Origin: Microcaldota archaeon
Lineage (GTDB): Archaea; Micrarchaeota; Micrarchaeia; Micrarchaeales; Micrarchaeaceae
Direction: 5' to 3'
Assembly: GCA_028866715.1 (NCBI GenBank)
Contig: JAGWHO010000004.1
Location: 1-64,000, forward strand
Length of the DNA: 64,000 nt
Shown here: positions 35,669 to 43,345 of the stretch, piece after piece
Numbering within the stretch: the stretch's first letter is position 1
Layout of the letters: the number at the start of each line of letters is the position of its first letter
The notes under the pieces: model-generated
Databases searched by the model: none
Told to the model about the DNA's origin: nothing
Seen by the model: the letters and a program-made list of their open reading frames with translations, nothing else
Program-made: the position numbers and the translations under genes

Positions 35669-36655
35669 ATGCAGATAACTCTGGACCTATACGCTTTGCT
35701 GTTCATCATAGTCACGACAGCGATAGCAGCAGTGTACTGCGTCGATTCCTGGAGAAAGAGGACAAGCGGGTACATAATACCGCTCGTGCTCAGCGTCATC
35801 ACGGTTTATTGCGTGCTGTTGCTGCTGCAGCCCGGCTCTGCGCAGTTCTATACTCAACTGTCGCTTGGGGCAGGCATAGCCATAATCTCGACGATCCTTG
35901 CCGCGTTCTACATAACAAGGCCGATGGCGTTCCTGCCTGTCATGGCGCTGCTCATAGCCGCGTCCCTGCTTTACATACTGACATACCCGGGATCGATGCT
36001 GTTTGCAGGCATGTTCGGCATAGGCACGATGTACGGATTGACGTACAGGAGCATAAGGAACAGGTCAAGCCCGCTCAAACTGGTGAAGAAGAGGAAATCG
36101 ACAGAGGTGAACAGGGATTTGATACACATACTTCTCGGCATAATACTCGTGGCCGTGCTCTTCTCCACAGGATTCACGAGAGCCACAGAGATAATATTCG
36201 GGTTGATACTGCTGGGCTACATAGCCAACAACATACTCTCTACGAACAGGCTGATCGGCATCTATAAGAGGATACTGCCGCTGGAGCGAAGCAACGTCGT
36301 TTACGGTGCCGGTGCCATGCACCTTGCTGCCGGCGCCGCATTGATAATAGGGTTCATCCCGAACTTCAACTTTGCCATGTTCGGCATAATAGCGCTGTTC
36401 TTTGCCGACCCGATAGCGACCATAGTCGGCCTGAACCTGAGCAGGGCGAAGATACCGTTCAACCGCGAGAAGACTGTTGCAGGCAGCCTTGCCTTTTTCG
36501 CGGTGGCCGCGGTGCTCGGATACCCGTTCGTTGGCATATATTCCATATCTTTCGGGATAATACTTGCGATAATTGAGAGCCTGAACATCCTTATAGACGA
36601 CAACATACGCGTTGGCGTAGTGACTGTGCTGCTTTACGCGCTTATTTCGCTCTGA
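35669..36655 (+). CDS. Dolichol kinase / CTP-dependent lipid kinase-like membrane protein
   Basis: A 328-residue protein with about ten transmembrane segments. The C-terminal half resembles the dolichol kinase/phosphatidate cytidylyltransferase superfamily: NRDLIHILLGI, GAGAMHLAAG, FADPIATIVGLNL and NREKTVAGSLAFF, the last two being the cytidine-nucleotide binding pattern. It probably phosphorylates a polyprenol or cytidylylates a lipid. A TATA box (35631-35640) lies 33 bases before the ATG; GTG 35657 is an alternative. The neighbour uppS supports polyprenol metabolism. Confidence 0.75.
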   Translation: MQITLDLYALLFIIVTTAIAAVYCVDSWRKRTSGYIIPLVLSVITVYCVLLLLQPGSAQFYTQLSLGAGIAIISTILAAFYITRPMAFLPVMALLIAASLLYILTYPGSMLFAGMFGIGTMYGLTYRSIRNRSSPLKLVKKRKSTEVNRDLIHILLGIILVAVLFSTGFTRATEIIFGLILLGYIANNILSTNRLIGIYKRILPLERSNVVYGAGAMHLAAGAALIIGFIPNFNFAMFGIIALFFADPIATIVGLNLSRAKIPFNREKTVAGSLAFFAVAAVLGYPFVGIYSISFGIILAIIESLNILIDDNIRVGVVTVLLYALISL

Positions 36656-36748
36656 TTTCCAAGAGTGTCTTGGCACAGAATACCACTAATCCCTGAAAAA
36701 TAAATCCATTTAAAAGGCTTCTCTTTCATAACTGCTCACCGGGTGTTA

Positions 36749-37099
36749 ATGTTGGTGAAACGAAGGGGGTTTAGCCTGTATGATATTGAAGAGTATCTCA
36801 AGGAAGCTGGGGCCGAAAGGGTAAACGAGAAGGCTGTGATGAGCCTTGAACGCGAGCTTCAAGAGACGGTCAACGAACTGGTTGAAGAGGCAGCAGTGTA
36901 CGCGGATTACGCAGGCAGAAAGAGGCTGATAAAGAGATCGGACATCAAGCTTGTTGTGGGCGGAGCGCCCAGGAACGGAAGGTACGTAGCGCTCAAGAAG
37001 CGCGTTGTCAACAAAAGGGTAGCAAAACCGAATGAGAAGGCGATGCTTGCGATGCGGCTGAACGCAATGGTCGCTACAGCAGCCCGAGATACTTCATAG
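36749..37099 (+). CDS. Histone-fold protein with C-terminal tail
   Basis: A 116-residue protein. Residues about 8-70 match the archaeal histone fold: YDIEEYLKEAGAERVNEKAV for helix 1 and loop, a long second helix (about 29-55), and AGRKRLIKRSDIKLVV for loop 2 and helix 3, with the conserved R-K and DI. About 46 residues follow as a basic tail (VALKKRVVNKRVAKPNEK, then a helix), which classical archaeal histones of about 66 residues lack. A TATA-like ATTTAAAAG is at 36708-36716; GTG 36743 is an alternative start. It overlaps the next gene tail to tail by 26 bases. Confidence 0.8.
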   Translation: MLVKRRGFSLYDIEEYLKEAGAERVNEKAVMSLERELQETVNELVEEAAVYADYAGRKRLIKRSDIKLVVGGAPRNGRYVALKKRVVNKRVAKPNEKAMLAMRLNAMVATAARDTS

Positions 37100-38117
37100 A
37101 GAATCCAAGCGCGACGAACAGTGCAGATATCGCCCACATCGTAGCGGATATCTGCCACTCCTTCATCGGCCTTATGTTCATTATGAAATGCGTCCAACTG
37201 TAGATTTTCTTGCCGTACTTCGACTTGAATGTGCCGTCCTTCTGCAGCACGCCAAGATCGGTTACGTGGAACCTCTTTCTCGCATGGAGTATGAACTCTA
37301 TTATCCAAGGCAGGAATATTATAACACCGAACGACTCCATGTTGCCCAATATCATTGCAGCGACTAGCCCTGTGCCAACAGCATAGGTGAAGCTGTCGCC
37401 AGGCACTATCCTGGCAGGGTATACAGTATAGACCATAAATCCTGCTATCGCGGCAAAGAGCGCCCCTGATATTATTGCGCCGTTCGTTGTGCCAAACACC
37501 AGGCTATACAAGAGAAGGCCTAGGCTCGCCACAAGGCCAGACCCAGCTATTATCCCGTCGAAGCCGCCAAGAAGATTGAATGCGTTTGATGCGAATATCA
37601 CTGCAAGAGGCACTATTATAAGCGGGTAGAGTATACCGAAGTCTATCATGCCCAAGAAAGGGACGCTTATGGTTGAGACGCCCGCGTTTATCGCCATGAG
37701 GGGGATTGCCCCAACAAGCGTGAATAGTGGTTTCTGCCACTGCTTCAGACCCTTGTGCGTGTCCATCAGGTCCGTTGACTTGACGAGCTTCTTGGTGACG
37801 TTTATGTCGTCTATGAACCCTGTGAATGATATGAGAGCCACTGCGATAACTGCGGCGAACAGGTAGAGCAGCGACGATGTCGGTATGTAAAGGTCGAAGC
37901 TCGCACCGAATATGTACGTAAAGAGACCCATTGCAAAGCCAAATGCCACGGCTATGCCGCCGCTGCTCGCGAGTATGGGCCTCTTTTTCTTGTTGTGGTC
38001 TATGACTGTCACGCCTGCGCCCTTCATGTACGTTATGAAGAACCTTGTCACAATTACTGTTATGATGAACGCGACTATTGCAGGGACTAGTATAGTAAGG
38101 AACGTCTTGTAAGGCAT
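37074..38117 (-). CDS. Polyprenyl-phosphate GlcNAc-1-P transferase-like (Alg7/MraY family)
   Basis: A 347-residue membrane enzyme with about ten transmembrane helices of the family that joins a sugar-1-P from a UDP-sugar to polyprenyl phosphate. Signature sites are GFIDDIN, SNAFNLLGGFDG (Asn/Asp catalytic loop), PGDSFTYAVGTG and the His-rich HARKRFHVTD loop, closer to eukaryal Alg7/archaeal AglH than to bacterial MraY. It would start lipid-linked glycan assembly. ATG 38117 is used, since the longer frame opens with TTG 38138. Its neighbours supply the lipid carrier. Confidence 0.9.
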   Translation of the reverse strand: MPYKTFLTILVPAIVAFIITVIVTRFFITYMKGAGVTVIDHNKKKRPILASSGGIAVAFGFAMGLFTYIFGASFDLYIPTSSLLYLFAAVIAVALISFTGFIDDINVTKKLVKSTDLMDTHKGLKQWQKPLFTLVGAIPLMAINAGVSTISVPFLGMIDFGILYPLIIVPLAVIFASNAFNLLGGFDGIIAGSGLVASLGLLLYSLVFGTTNGAIISGALFAAIAGFMVYTVYPARIVPGDSFTYAVGTGLVAAMILGNMESFGVIIFLPWIIEFILHARKRFHVTDLGVLQKDGTFKSKYGKKIYSWTHFIMNIRPMKEWQISATMWAISALFVALGFSMKYLGLL

Positions 38118-38213
38118 GTTACCGATATGGAGTAGCAAATTCAGTCTTTTAAGTGTTTCTGTGGGCGCGCTCCGTTAATAAATATTTGAACAAATCAACT
38201 TATCCTGATAGGA

Positions 38214-39065
38214 ATGGTGATGAAGAAGCGTGAGGATGGACTGGCGCAGGAGACAAGGGGCTTTAATCCCGTAGACGCATTCAGGATAAGATCCCTCGCA
38301 GAGCTGGATGGGCTTACCTCGAGATTGAACAGGGAGAAGGACAGGCTCAGCAACGAGTTGGGGTTCTATCTCGAACACTACAAGGATAGGCTGGATATCC
38401 CTAGGTTGTGCAGGGCGCTCGCCGTGCCCGGCCACATTGCAGAGACAGAGAGAAAGGCAAGGTCGAAGAGAAGCACAGAGAGCCTTTCAGCTGTGTATGA
38501 TATCGTGCTTAAGGATTATAAGTCCAGATGGGGGCCGATGCTCAGACAGGACAGCAGCACACAACCAAAAGAAAGAGCGATACTCTGCGATGTCGGCGAG
38601 ATTGCAGTATACCTCAGGATGTACAACGACATAGAGCTCATATACAAAGAGCCGGAGATTTCCAAGTTCTTCCCTTACGGAAATCCGTTCAGGCACATGC
38701 TTGAGTTGCAGAAGATGGGCGCGCTCATTGCCAGGTACAAGTACGTATCAAGGAAGGGTGGAGAACCTGTGGAAAAGCTTGTGAGCTACCACCCAATAGG
38801 GTTCTGGAGCGACGAGCTCGAGAGCCCGGGCTGCAACATAAACCACAACGTGCTCGCAGTACACACCCAAGGGGACGAGATGTTCACGATGTACAAGATA
38901 TGGGGCGAGGGCGATGAGCAGCTACGTGTTTTTAAGGGGGATACGCTACGCAGCACAAGGTACTTTGCCGAGAGATTCGGCGACACGGTAGTGCGGTGGG
39001 GCAAAGACGATGTTCTCGCAAAGCTTGAGGGAAGAGAGAAGCCTGGAACTGAGTTCCTGTACTGA
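38214..39065 (+). CDS. Hypothetical protein
   Basis: A 283-residue soluble protein with no recognised family. The first half is helical and highly charged (about residues 25-105). The second looks alpha/beta with HNVLAVHTQGDEMFTMYKIWG. A TATA-like TTAATAAATA centred about 32 bases before the ATG suggests a leaderless transcript. It stands alone before the tRNA-Arg gene. No function is suggested. Confidence 0.65.
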   Translation: MVMKKREDGLAQETRGFNPVDAFRIRSLAELDGLTSRLNREKDRLSNELGFYLEHYKDRLDIPRLCRALAVPGHIAETERKARSKRSTESLSAVYDIVLKDYKSRWGPMLRQDSSTQPKERAILCDVGEIAVYLRMYNDIELIYKEPEISKFFPYGNPFRHMLELQKMGALIARYKYVSRKGGEPVEKLVSYHPIGFWSDELESPGCNINHNVLAVHTQGDEMFTMYKIWGEGDEQLRVFKGDTLRSTRYFAERFGDTVVRWGKDDVLAKLEGREKPGTEFLY

Positions 39066-39081
39066 TTCTGCGCATGCATCG

Positions 39082-39091
39082 TTATTTATTA
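39082..39091 (+). promoter_or_regulatory. TATA box of the tRNA-Arg gene
   Basis: TTATTTATTA is centred 31 bases before the first base of the tRNA, the normal archaeal distance. Confidence 0.45.
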
Positions 39092-39116
39092 CTAGAGATG
39101 CATATCTCTCATCAAA

Positions 39117-39190
39117 GCCCCCATAGTATAACTTGGATAGAACATGAGCTTGCGGAGCTTATGATCCGGGTTCAAATCCCGGTGGGGGCG
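39117..39190 (+). tRNA. tRNA-Arg (GCG)
   Basis: The acceptor GCCCCCA pairs fully with TGGGGGC. The anticodon stem is TGAGC/GCTTA with loop TTGCGGA (anticodon GCG, codon CGC), and the T stem CCGGG/CCCGG with loop TTCAAAT. The D arm is the weakest part, with one mismatch, but carries GG and A20 as expected for tRNA-Arg. Discriminator G, no CCA encoded, no intron seen. Confidence 0.9.
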
Positions 39191-39228
39191 CTAATAAAAA
39201 TATAGACTGTGATGATCAGTGTGATTAG

Positions 39229-39606
39229 ATGGTAAGCCGAAAATTAGTAAAATCGTTGATAAAGGAGTACGAAAAGGCATGGATAACTAGGAATCCTGAA
39301 GCTATTGCAAGTATATTCACAAAGAATGGAATATATCACGAGCGTGTTTTGGAGAAGCCGTTTGTTGGTTCGAATCAGATAAAGAAATACTGGGTGGATA
39401 AGGTGATTGGGGAACAAAAAAACATCAGGTTCAAGCTTCTGAATTTTTATATTCAAGATGACACCGCAATAGCGGAGTGGGAGGCAAGGTTCCATAATAC
39501 AAAAAAGAATGCAGAAATTCACATGAAAGAGGTAGCAATTCTTAAAATAAAAGGAAATAAAATAGCCGCTTTGCGCGAGTATTGGGCTTCTGAGACGCTA
39601 AAGTGA
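39229..39606 (+). CDS. SnoaL-like/NTF2-fold protein
   Basis: A 125-residue NTF2-superfamily protein: helix SLIKEYEKAWITRNPEAIASIF, then strands TKNGIYHERVLEKPFVG, IQDDTAIAEWEARF and IAALREYWA. The fold binds small molecules or acts as an isomerase; no reaction can be inferred. Codons are more AT-rich than the neighbours and the gene starts 38 bases after a tRNA, a usual place for inserted DNA. GTGAT four bases before the ATG is the ribosome site. RtcB follows after 4 bases. Confidence 0.8.
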   Translation: MVSRKLVKSLIKEYEKAWITRNPEAIASIFTKNGIYHERVLEKPFVGSNQIKKYWVDKVIGEQKNIRFKLLNFYIQDDTAIAEWEARFHNTKKNAEIHMKEVAILKIKGNKIAALREYWASETLK

Positions 39607-39610
39607 ATCG

Positions 39611-41047
39611 ATGATAAAGAAGATAAACGATTTCCTATGGGAGATAAGTGAGAAGGAACAAGCGAACATGCAGGTTCCTATCCATGTGTATGCCAACGAG
39701 CGCATAATCAACTCCATGGGCAGGGACAGGACACTCAAGCAGGCCATGAATGCGGCTGCGCTCCCCACGATAGTCAAGCATATGCTTGTGATGCCTGACG
39801 GACACGAGGGATACGGCTTTCCGGTAGGCGGAGTCGCTGCCTTCGATGCCAACGATGGGATAGTATCGCCAGGCGTCGTCGGATATGACATCAACTGCGG
39901 GGTAAGGCTGATAAACACGAATCTGAATTTCAAAGACCTGAAGCCAAAGATGAACGAGGTGATGGACAACGTCTTCAACAACGTTCCTAGCGGTGTTGGC
40001 AGCAGGAGAAACATCGGATTCACGCACTCGGATCTCGAGAAGGTTAGCAGTGAAGGAGTCGGATACGTAGTCAAGAAGGGCTTCGGGGTAACCGAGGACG
40101 TAGACCATATAGAGGAATACGGCTGCATAAAGGGCGCTGACCTCGATGCAGTAAGCGAGATGGCGCAGAAGAGAGGCCTCAGGGAATTCGGCACCCTAGG
40201 CGCAGGCAATCACTTCCTCGAGATACAAAAAGTCGAGAAGGTATTCGATGAAAAGCTAGCAAAGGGGTTCAACCTTCACGAAGGCAACGTTGTAATAACG
40301 ATACACAGCGGTTCAAGAGGCTTCGGCCACCAGATATGCAGCGATTACCTGAGAACTTTCACGGATTACCAGATAAAGAACAAGATAGTTCCTCCGGACC
40401 CGGAGCTTACGTACGCATACACCAACACAAAGGAGGCTGACAGCTACCTGAAGGCGATGAGATCTGCGGTCAACTTCGCATTTGTCAACAGGCAGATAAT
40501 GACAGACGCGCTGAGAAAAAGCTTCGAGCAGGCGTTCGGGAAGAGCTCCGATTCCCTTGGAATGGAGCTTGTATACGACGTTGCGCACAACATCGCGAAA
40601 CTTGAGGAGCATATAGTAGATGGCAAGAGAAGGAAACTTTATGTGCACAGGAAGGGCGCGACAAGGGCGTTCGGCCCTTCGCGTGAGGATATACCCAAGA
40701 AGTTCAAGGCGTACGGCCAGCCTGTCCTCATACCTGGCAGCATGGGCACCGCAAGCTATGTGCTTGCAGGCCGCGACGAGGCGATGACAGAGACGTTTGG
40801 ATCGTCATGCCACGGTTCCGGCAGGGTGATGTCAAGGCACCAGGCGATAAGGGAGATACCCGCATCGAAGACCCTTGGCGATCTCAAGAACAAGGGCATA
40901 GAGCTCAGGGTCAGGAACAAGAAGCTAATAAGCGAGGAGGCCGAATGGGCCTACAAGAACGTGGATGACGTTGTCGCAAGCATAGCAGGCGCGAAGATAT
41001 CCAACATTGTCGCGAGGCTCGTGCCTCTTGGAGTGACGAAGGGCTAG
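39611..41047 (+). CDS. rtcB: tRNA-splicing ligase RtcB
   Basis: RtcB joins tRNA exon halves with GTP and Mn2+. The 478-residue protein is full length without an intein. It shows MPDGHEGYGFPVGG, GVVGYDINCGVR (metal Cys), GAGNHFLEIQ, HSGSRGFGHQ, and SSCHGSGRVMSRHQAI with the His that becomes guanylylated. GTGA stands before the ATG. None of the three tRNAs in the window has an intron, so its substrates are elsewhere. Confidence 0.97.
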   Translation: MIKKINDFLWEISEKEQANMQVPIHVYANERIINSMGRDRTLKQAMNAAALPTIVKHMLVMPDGHEGYGFPVGGVAAFDANDGIVSPGVVGYDINCGVRLINTNLNFKDLKPKMNEVMDNVFNNVPSGVGSRRNIGFTHSDLEKVSSEGVGYVVKKGFGVTEDVDHIEEYGCIKGADLDAVSEMAQKRGLREFGTLGAGNHFLEIQKVEKVFDEKLAKGFNLHEGNVVITIHSGSRGFGHQICSDYLRTFTDYQIKNKIVPPDPELTYAYTNTKEADSYLKAMRSAVNFAFVNRQIMTDALRKSFEQAFGKSSDSLGMELVYDVAHNIAKLEEHIVDGKRRKLYVHRKGATRAFGPSREDIPKKFKAYGQPVLIPGSMGTASYVLAGRDEAMTETFGSSCHGSGRVMSRHQAIREIPASKTLGDLKNKGIELRVRNKKLISEEAEWAYKNVDDVVASIAGAKISNIVARLVPLGVTKG

Positions 41048-41056
41048 TTGCAAATC

Positions 41057-41066
41057 TTTTTATATG
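41057..41066 (+). promoter_or_regulatory. TATA box of the pilin-like gene pair
   Basis: TTTTTATATG is centred about 29 bases before ATG 41092. It supports that start over the upstream in-frame ATG at 41071, which would lie before the expected transcript start. Confidence 0.45.
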
Positions 41067-41091
41067 TGCTATGCGTGAAGTGAGTGGTTCA

Positions 41092-41562
41092 ATGCTTAAA
41101 GCACAAAGCGCAATGGAGTATCTCACCACGTACGGGTGGGCAATCCTGATAATAGCCGTAGTCGTCTCTGTGCTCGCAGCAGCAGGGTTCTTCAGCACCA
41201 AGACATACGTGCGAGATTACTGCTTTTTGCCTGCGGATTTCAGCTGCATAAACGGATATCTCGGCTCCAACGGCAACTTCGTGGTTAACCTGCAGCAGTC
41301 AACGACCGCGCCAATAAACATAACAGCGCTCGGCTGCAACACCAACGCGACTGTGGCGTACATGACATCTTATTCGCCTGCGCTTTATGTTCAGATAGGG
41401 AACAATGTCACAGAGTCGGTGCCGTGCTACTACGTGAACGGGACAAGATACGTACAGCCGCCTGGAACCATATTCAAGGGCTTCCTGTTAATCAACTACA
41501 CTGACCAGCAGACAGGCTTCCCGCACACGGAGATAGGCAAGCTCATAGAGGTTGTGACATGA
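41092..41562 (+). CDS. Pilin-like protein with class III signal peptide
   Basis: A 156-residue protein starting MLKAQSAMEYLTTYGWA followed by a hydrophobic helix, the archaeal class III signal arrangement where a PibD-type peptidase cuts near the Ala-Gln and the helix packs into a filament or anchors the protein. The outer part (about 30-156) is Thr/Asn-rich with several N-x-S/T sequons and four Cys. The exported domain is not recognised. Its stop overlaps the start of the next gene, which has the same N-terminus. Confidence 0.8.
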   Translation: MLKAQSAMEYLTTYGWAILIIAVVVSVLAAAGFFSTKTYVRDYCFLPADFSCINGYLGSNGNFVVNLQQSTTAPINITALGCNTNATVAYMTSYSPALYVQIGNNVTESVPCYYVNGTRYVQPPGTIFKGFLLINYTDQQTGFPHTEIGKLIEVVT

Positions 41563-42488
41563 CGATGAGAGCGCAAAGCGCTATGGAATATCTCACCACT
41601 TATGGGTGGGCGCTTGTGGTTATTGTAGTTGTTGTCATATCGCTCATCTCGCTTAACGTCTTCAACGTCAACGGCATAGGGCCCAAAGCCCAACCTGGCG
41701 CCTGCCAGGTCCAAAGGCCATACGGTTCAGGCACTGTCCAATTCATAAATCTGATAGGCACGTGCAATGGCGAACTCCCGCAGTTCGCCGCATACTTCAA
41801 TGGCAACACTGCGGTAGGGAATGTGCCCGCATCAAGCACATTGACAACCCCGTTCAGCAGCAATGCGATAACCCTTAGCGGATGGTTCAAGGTGTATAAG
41901 ATGCCAGCAAGCGGGTTTGCGCCGGTGCTGTACTTTGGCAGCACAGGGGCCTCGTACTGCTCACCTGCGGATCTTCAGATTAACCCACCTTCAACGATAT
42001 ATGCGCAAGTACAGCAGATTGCCGGTTCAAACAGCGTGAGCGTCTACAACAGCGTATTAACCAATACGTGGTACAACGCAGCGCTCACGTTCACGAGCAA
42101 CGGTGCGATAAGCCTTTACCTTAACGGGCAGCTTGCCAACACAGTTTCGACGACAGCGTATCTCGACACGCCAGGACAGGTCTACAACCTCGACTTCGGT
42201 TCCAACCTCGGTACGGCAAGCAGCGGCTCATCGGCATGTGGCGGCGGTCCGTATTATTTCAACGGCACAATGGCAAATGTGCAGCTGTACAACACCGCGC
42301 TCTCCGCGAACGACATAACCGCGCTATACCAGGAGGGCATAGGCGGGGCTCCGATAGACCTGCAGCACATACAGGGATGGTGGCAGCTCAACCAGAACAT
42401 AAACGACTACAGCGGCAATCTGGAGAACGGCACAACTGCGAATGTAGTCTGGCTCGCCAACTGGCAGAGCGGGTACACGACCCCGTAA
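41559..42488 (+). CDS. Pilin-like N-terminus fused to a LamG/concanavalin-like domain
   Basis: A 309-residue surface protein with the class III signal start MRAQSAMEYLTTYGWA plus a hydrophobic helix, then a LamG-type lectin fold (about 65-290). Typical are ITLSGWFKVYK, NTWYNAALTFTSNGAISLYLNGQ and FNGTMANVQLYNTALSANDI, ending with IQGWWQLNQNINDYSG. LamG domains bind sugars or proteins. It is coupled to the preceding pilin-like gene by ATGA. A role in adhesion or host contact is a guess. Confidence 0.82.
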   Translation: MTMRAQSAMEYLTTYGWALVVIVVVVISLISLNVFNVNGIGPKAQPGACQVQRPYGSGTVQFINLIGTCNGELPQFAAYFNGNTAVGNVPASSTLTTPFSSNAITLSGWFKVYKMPASGFAPVLYFGSTGASYCSPADLQINPPSTIYAQVQQIAGSNSVSVYNSVLTNTWYNAALTFTSNGAISLYLNGQLANTVSTTAYLDTPGQVYNLDFGSNLGTASSGSSACGGGPYYFNGTMANVQLYNTALSANDITALYQEGIGGAPIDLQHIQGWWQLNQNINDYSGNLENGTTANVVWLANWQSGYTTP

Positions 42489-42521
42489 GTGATATTAACC
42501 TGCTCGTTCAAAGAGCATCGC

Positions 42522-42821
42522 ATGACAACAACGCACAACGAGCAGCAGTACACGCGCAAGGACCTCGAGAAGCTCCTCAGGACCTCTGAATCCGAGATCC
42601 CGTTCGTGCTGAAGTGCGTCTACGAGAACAGGTGCACCTATACCGCGCTTGGCCGGATGCTGAAACCGTACTCCGTGAACGAGGACAAGTTCAAGCGTCT
42701 TTGCTCCTATCTGATAAAAGAGCATCTTGTCGAGCCAGACAGCGGCATACAGACGCCCATAGAACTAACGCGTAAAGCAAAAGACGTGATAGAGCTGAGG
42801 TTCGACAGGAAGTATCCGTGA
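42522..42821 (+). CDS. Small winged-helix-like protein
   Basis: A 99-residue protein. EIPFVLKCVYENRCTYTALGRML, then FKRLCSYLIKEHLVEPDSG and PIELTRKAKDVIE, have the spacing of a winged helix (helix-turn-helix, wing, and an LT-x-K-x-like final helix), so it may bind DNA. The start at ATG 42522 is chosen over GTG 42489 right after the LamG gene. It may regulate the neighbouring surface genes. Confidence in the fold is modest. Confidence 0.6.
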   Translation: MTTTHNEQQYTRKDLEKLLRTSESEIPFVLKCVYENRCTYTALGRMLKPYSVNEDKFKRLCSYLIKEHLVEPDSGIQTPIELTRKAKDVIELRFDRKYP

Positions 42822-42830
42822 CGCAAACGC

Positions 42831-42838
42831 TTATAAGC
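42831..42838 (+). promoter_or_regulatory. TATA box of the tandem L12-like gene
   Basis: CTTATAAG is centred about 30 bases before ATG 42865. It lies just after the stop codon of the winged-helix gene, so the downstream gene likely has its own leaderless transcript. Confidence 0.45.
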
Positions 42839-42864
42839 AGCACGTGAGATGCACCTCCGATACG

Positions 42865-43344
42865 ATGGCTAAGGACAACAGCACCATGGTCTCAAGCGAC
42901 GACTCAGACCAGCTGAAAGAGGACGTTGGATACAGCACCCTCAGGGCGGTGGTCAAGGCGGCCACAGACGCGTCTGTCGCGCTTGCAATGAAGGGCTTTG
43001 AGACAGTTTTCAAGAGCGATGAGGTCAGGGCCAACATAGACAAGGGCATAATGACATACTTCTATGCTGCTGGCATACTCAGCTTCTGCGGCCGCGAGAT
43101 AAACAGGGAGAACATAACCAGGATACTAGAGGCCATAGACATAGAGCCGAATAACGTGCTGACGGACGTGCTTCTAAAGACAGGTTTGAAAAGCCACATC
43201 GTCTATGCGTATGCTTACTACTATCTGCTTATAAACGGCAAGAGCACCACAGACGCGAACATAATGAGGGTGATAGACGCGCTCGGCCTCGAGCCGGACA
43301 AGGCAAGAATCAAGACGCTGAAGGCTGCGCTCGGCCTGCCGTGA
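42865..43344 (+). CDS. Protein with two tandem ribosomal P1/L12e-like helical domains
   Basis: A 159-residue protein. Residues about 63-107 (MTYFYAAGILSFCGREINRE, then an ILEAIDIEPN turn) and 111-157 (a Tyr-rich helix, GKSTTDANIMRVIDALGLEP, DKARIKTLKAAL) each match the N-terminal dimerisation domain of archaeal ribosomal stalk protein P1/L12e: Y-x-A helix, G-K/R-x-I/T loop, N-x-x-x-V/I-L-x-A-x-x-I-E, R-x-K-x-L. The hinge and acidic C-terminal tail that recruit GTPases are absent. The first 60 residues are unrelated. Ribosome or stalk binding is possible but unproven. Confidence 0.75.
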   Translation: MAKDNSTMVSSDDSDQLKEDVGYSTLRAVVKAATDASVALAMKGFETVFKSDEVRANIDKGIMTYFYAAGILSFCGREINRENITRILEAIDIEPNNVLTDVLLKTGLKSHIVYAYAYYYLLINGKSTTDANIMRVIDALGLEPDKARIKTLKAALGLP

Positions 43345-43345
43345 A

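Noticed and set aside
39369-39384. tRNA T-loop-like GGTTCGAATC
   Set aside because: No acceptor, D or anticodon arm can be paired around it; it is inside the SnoaL-like coding sequence.
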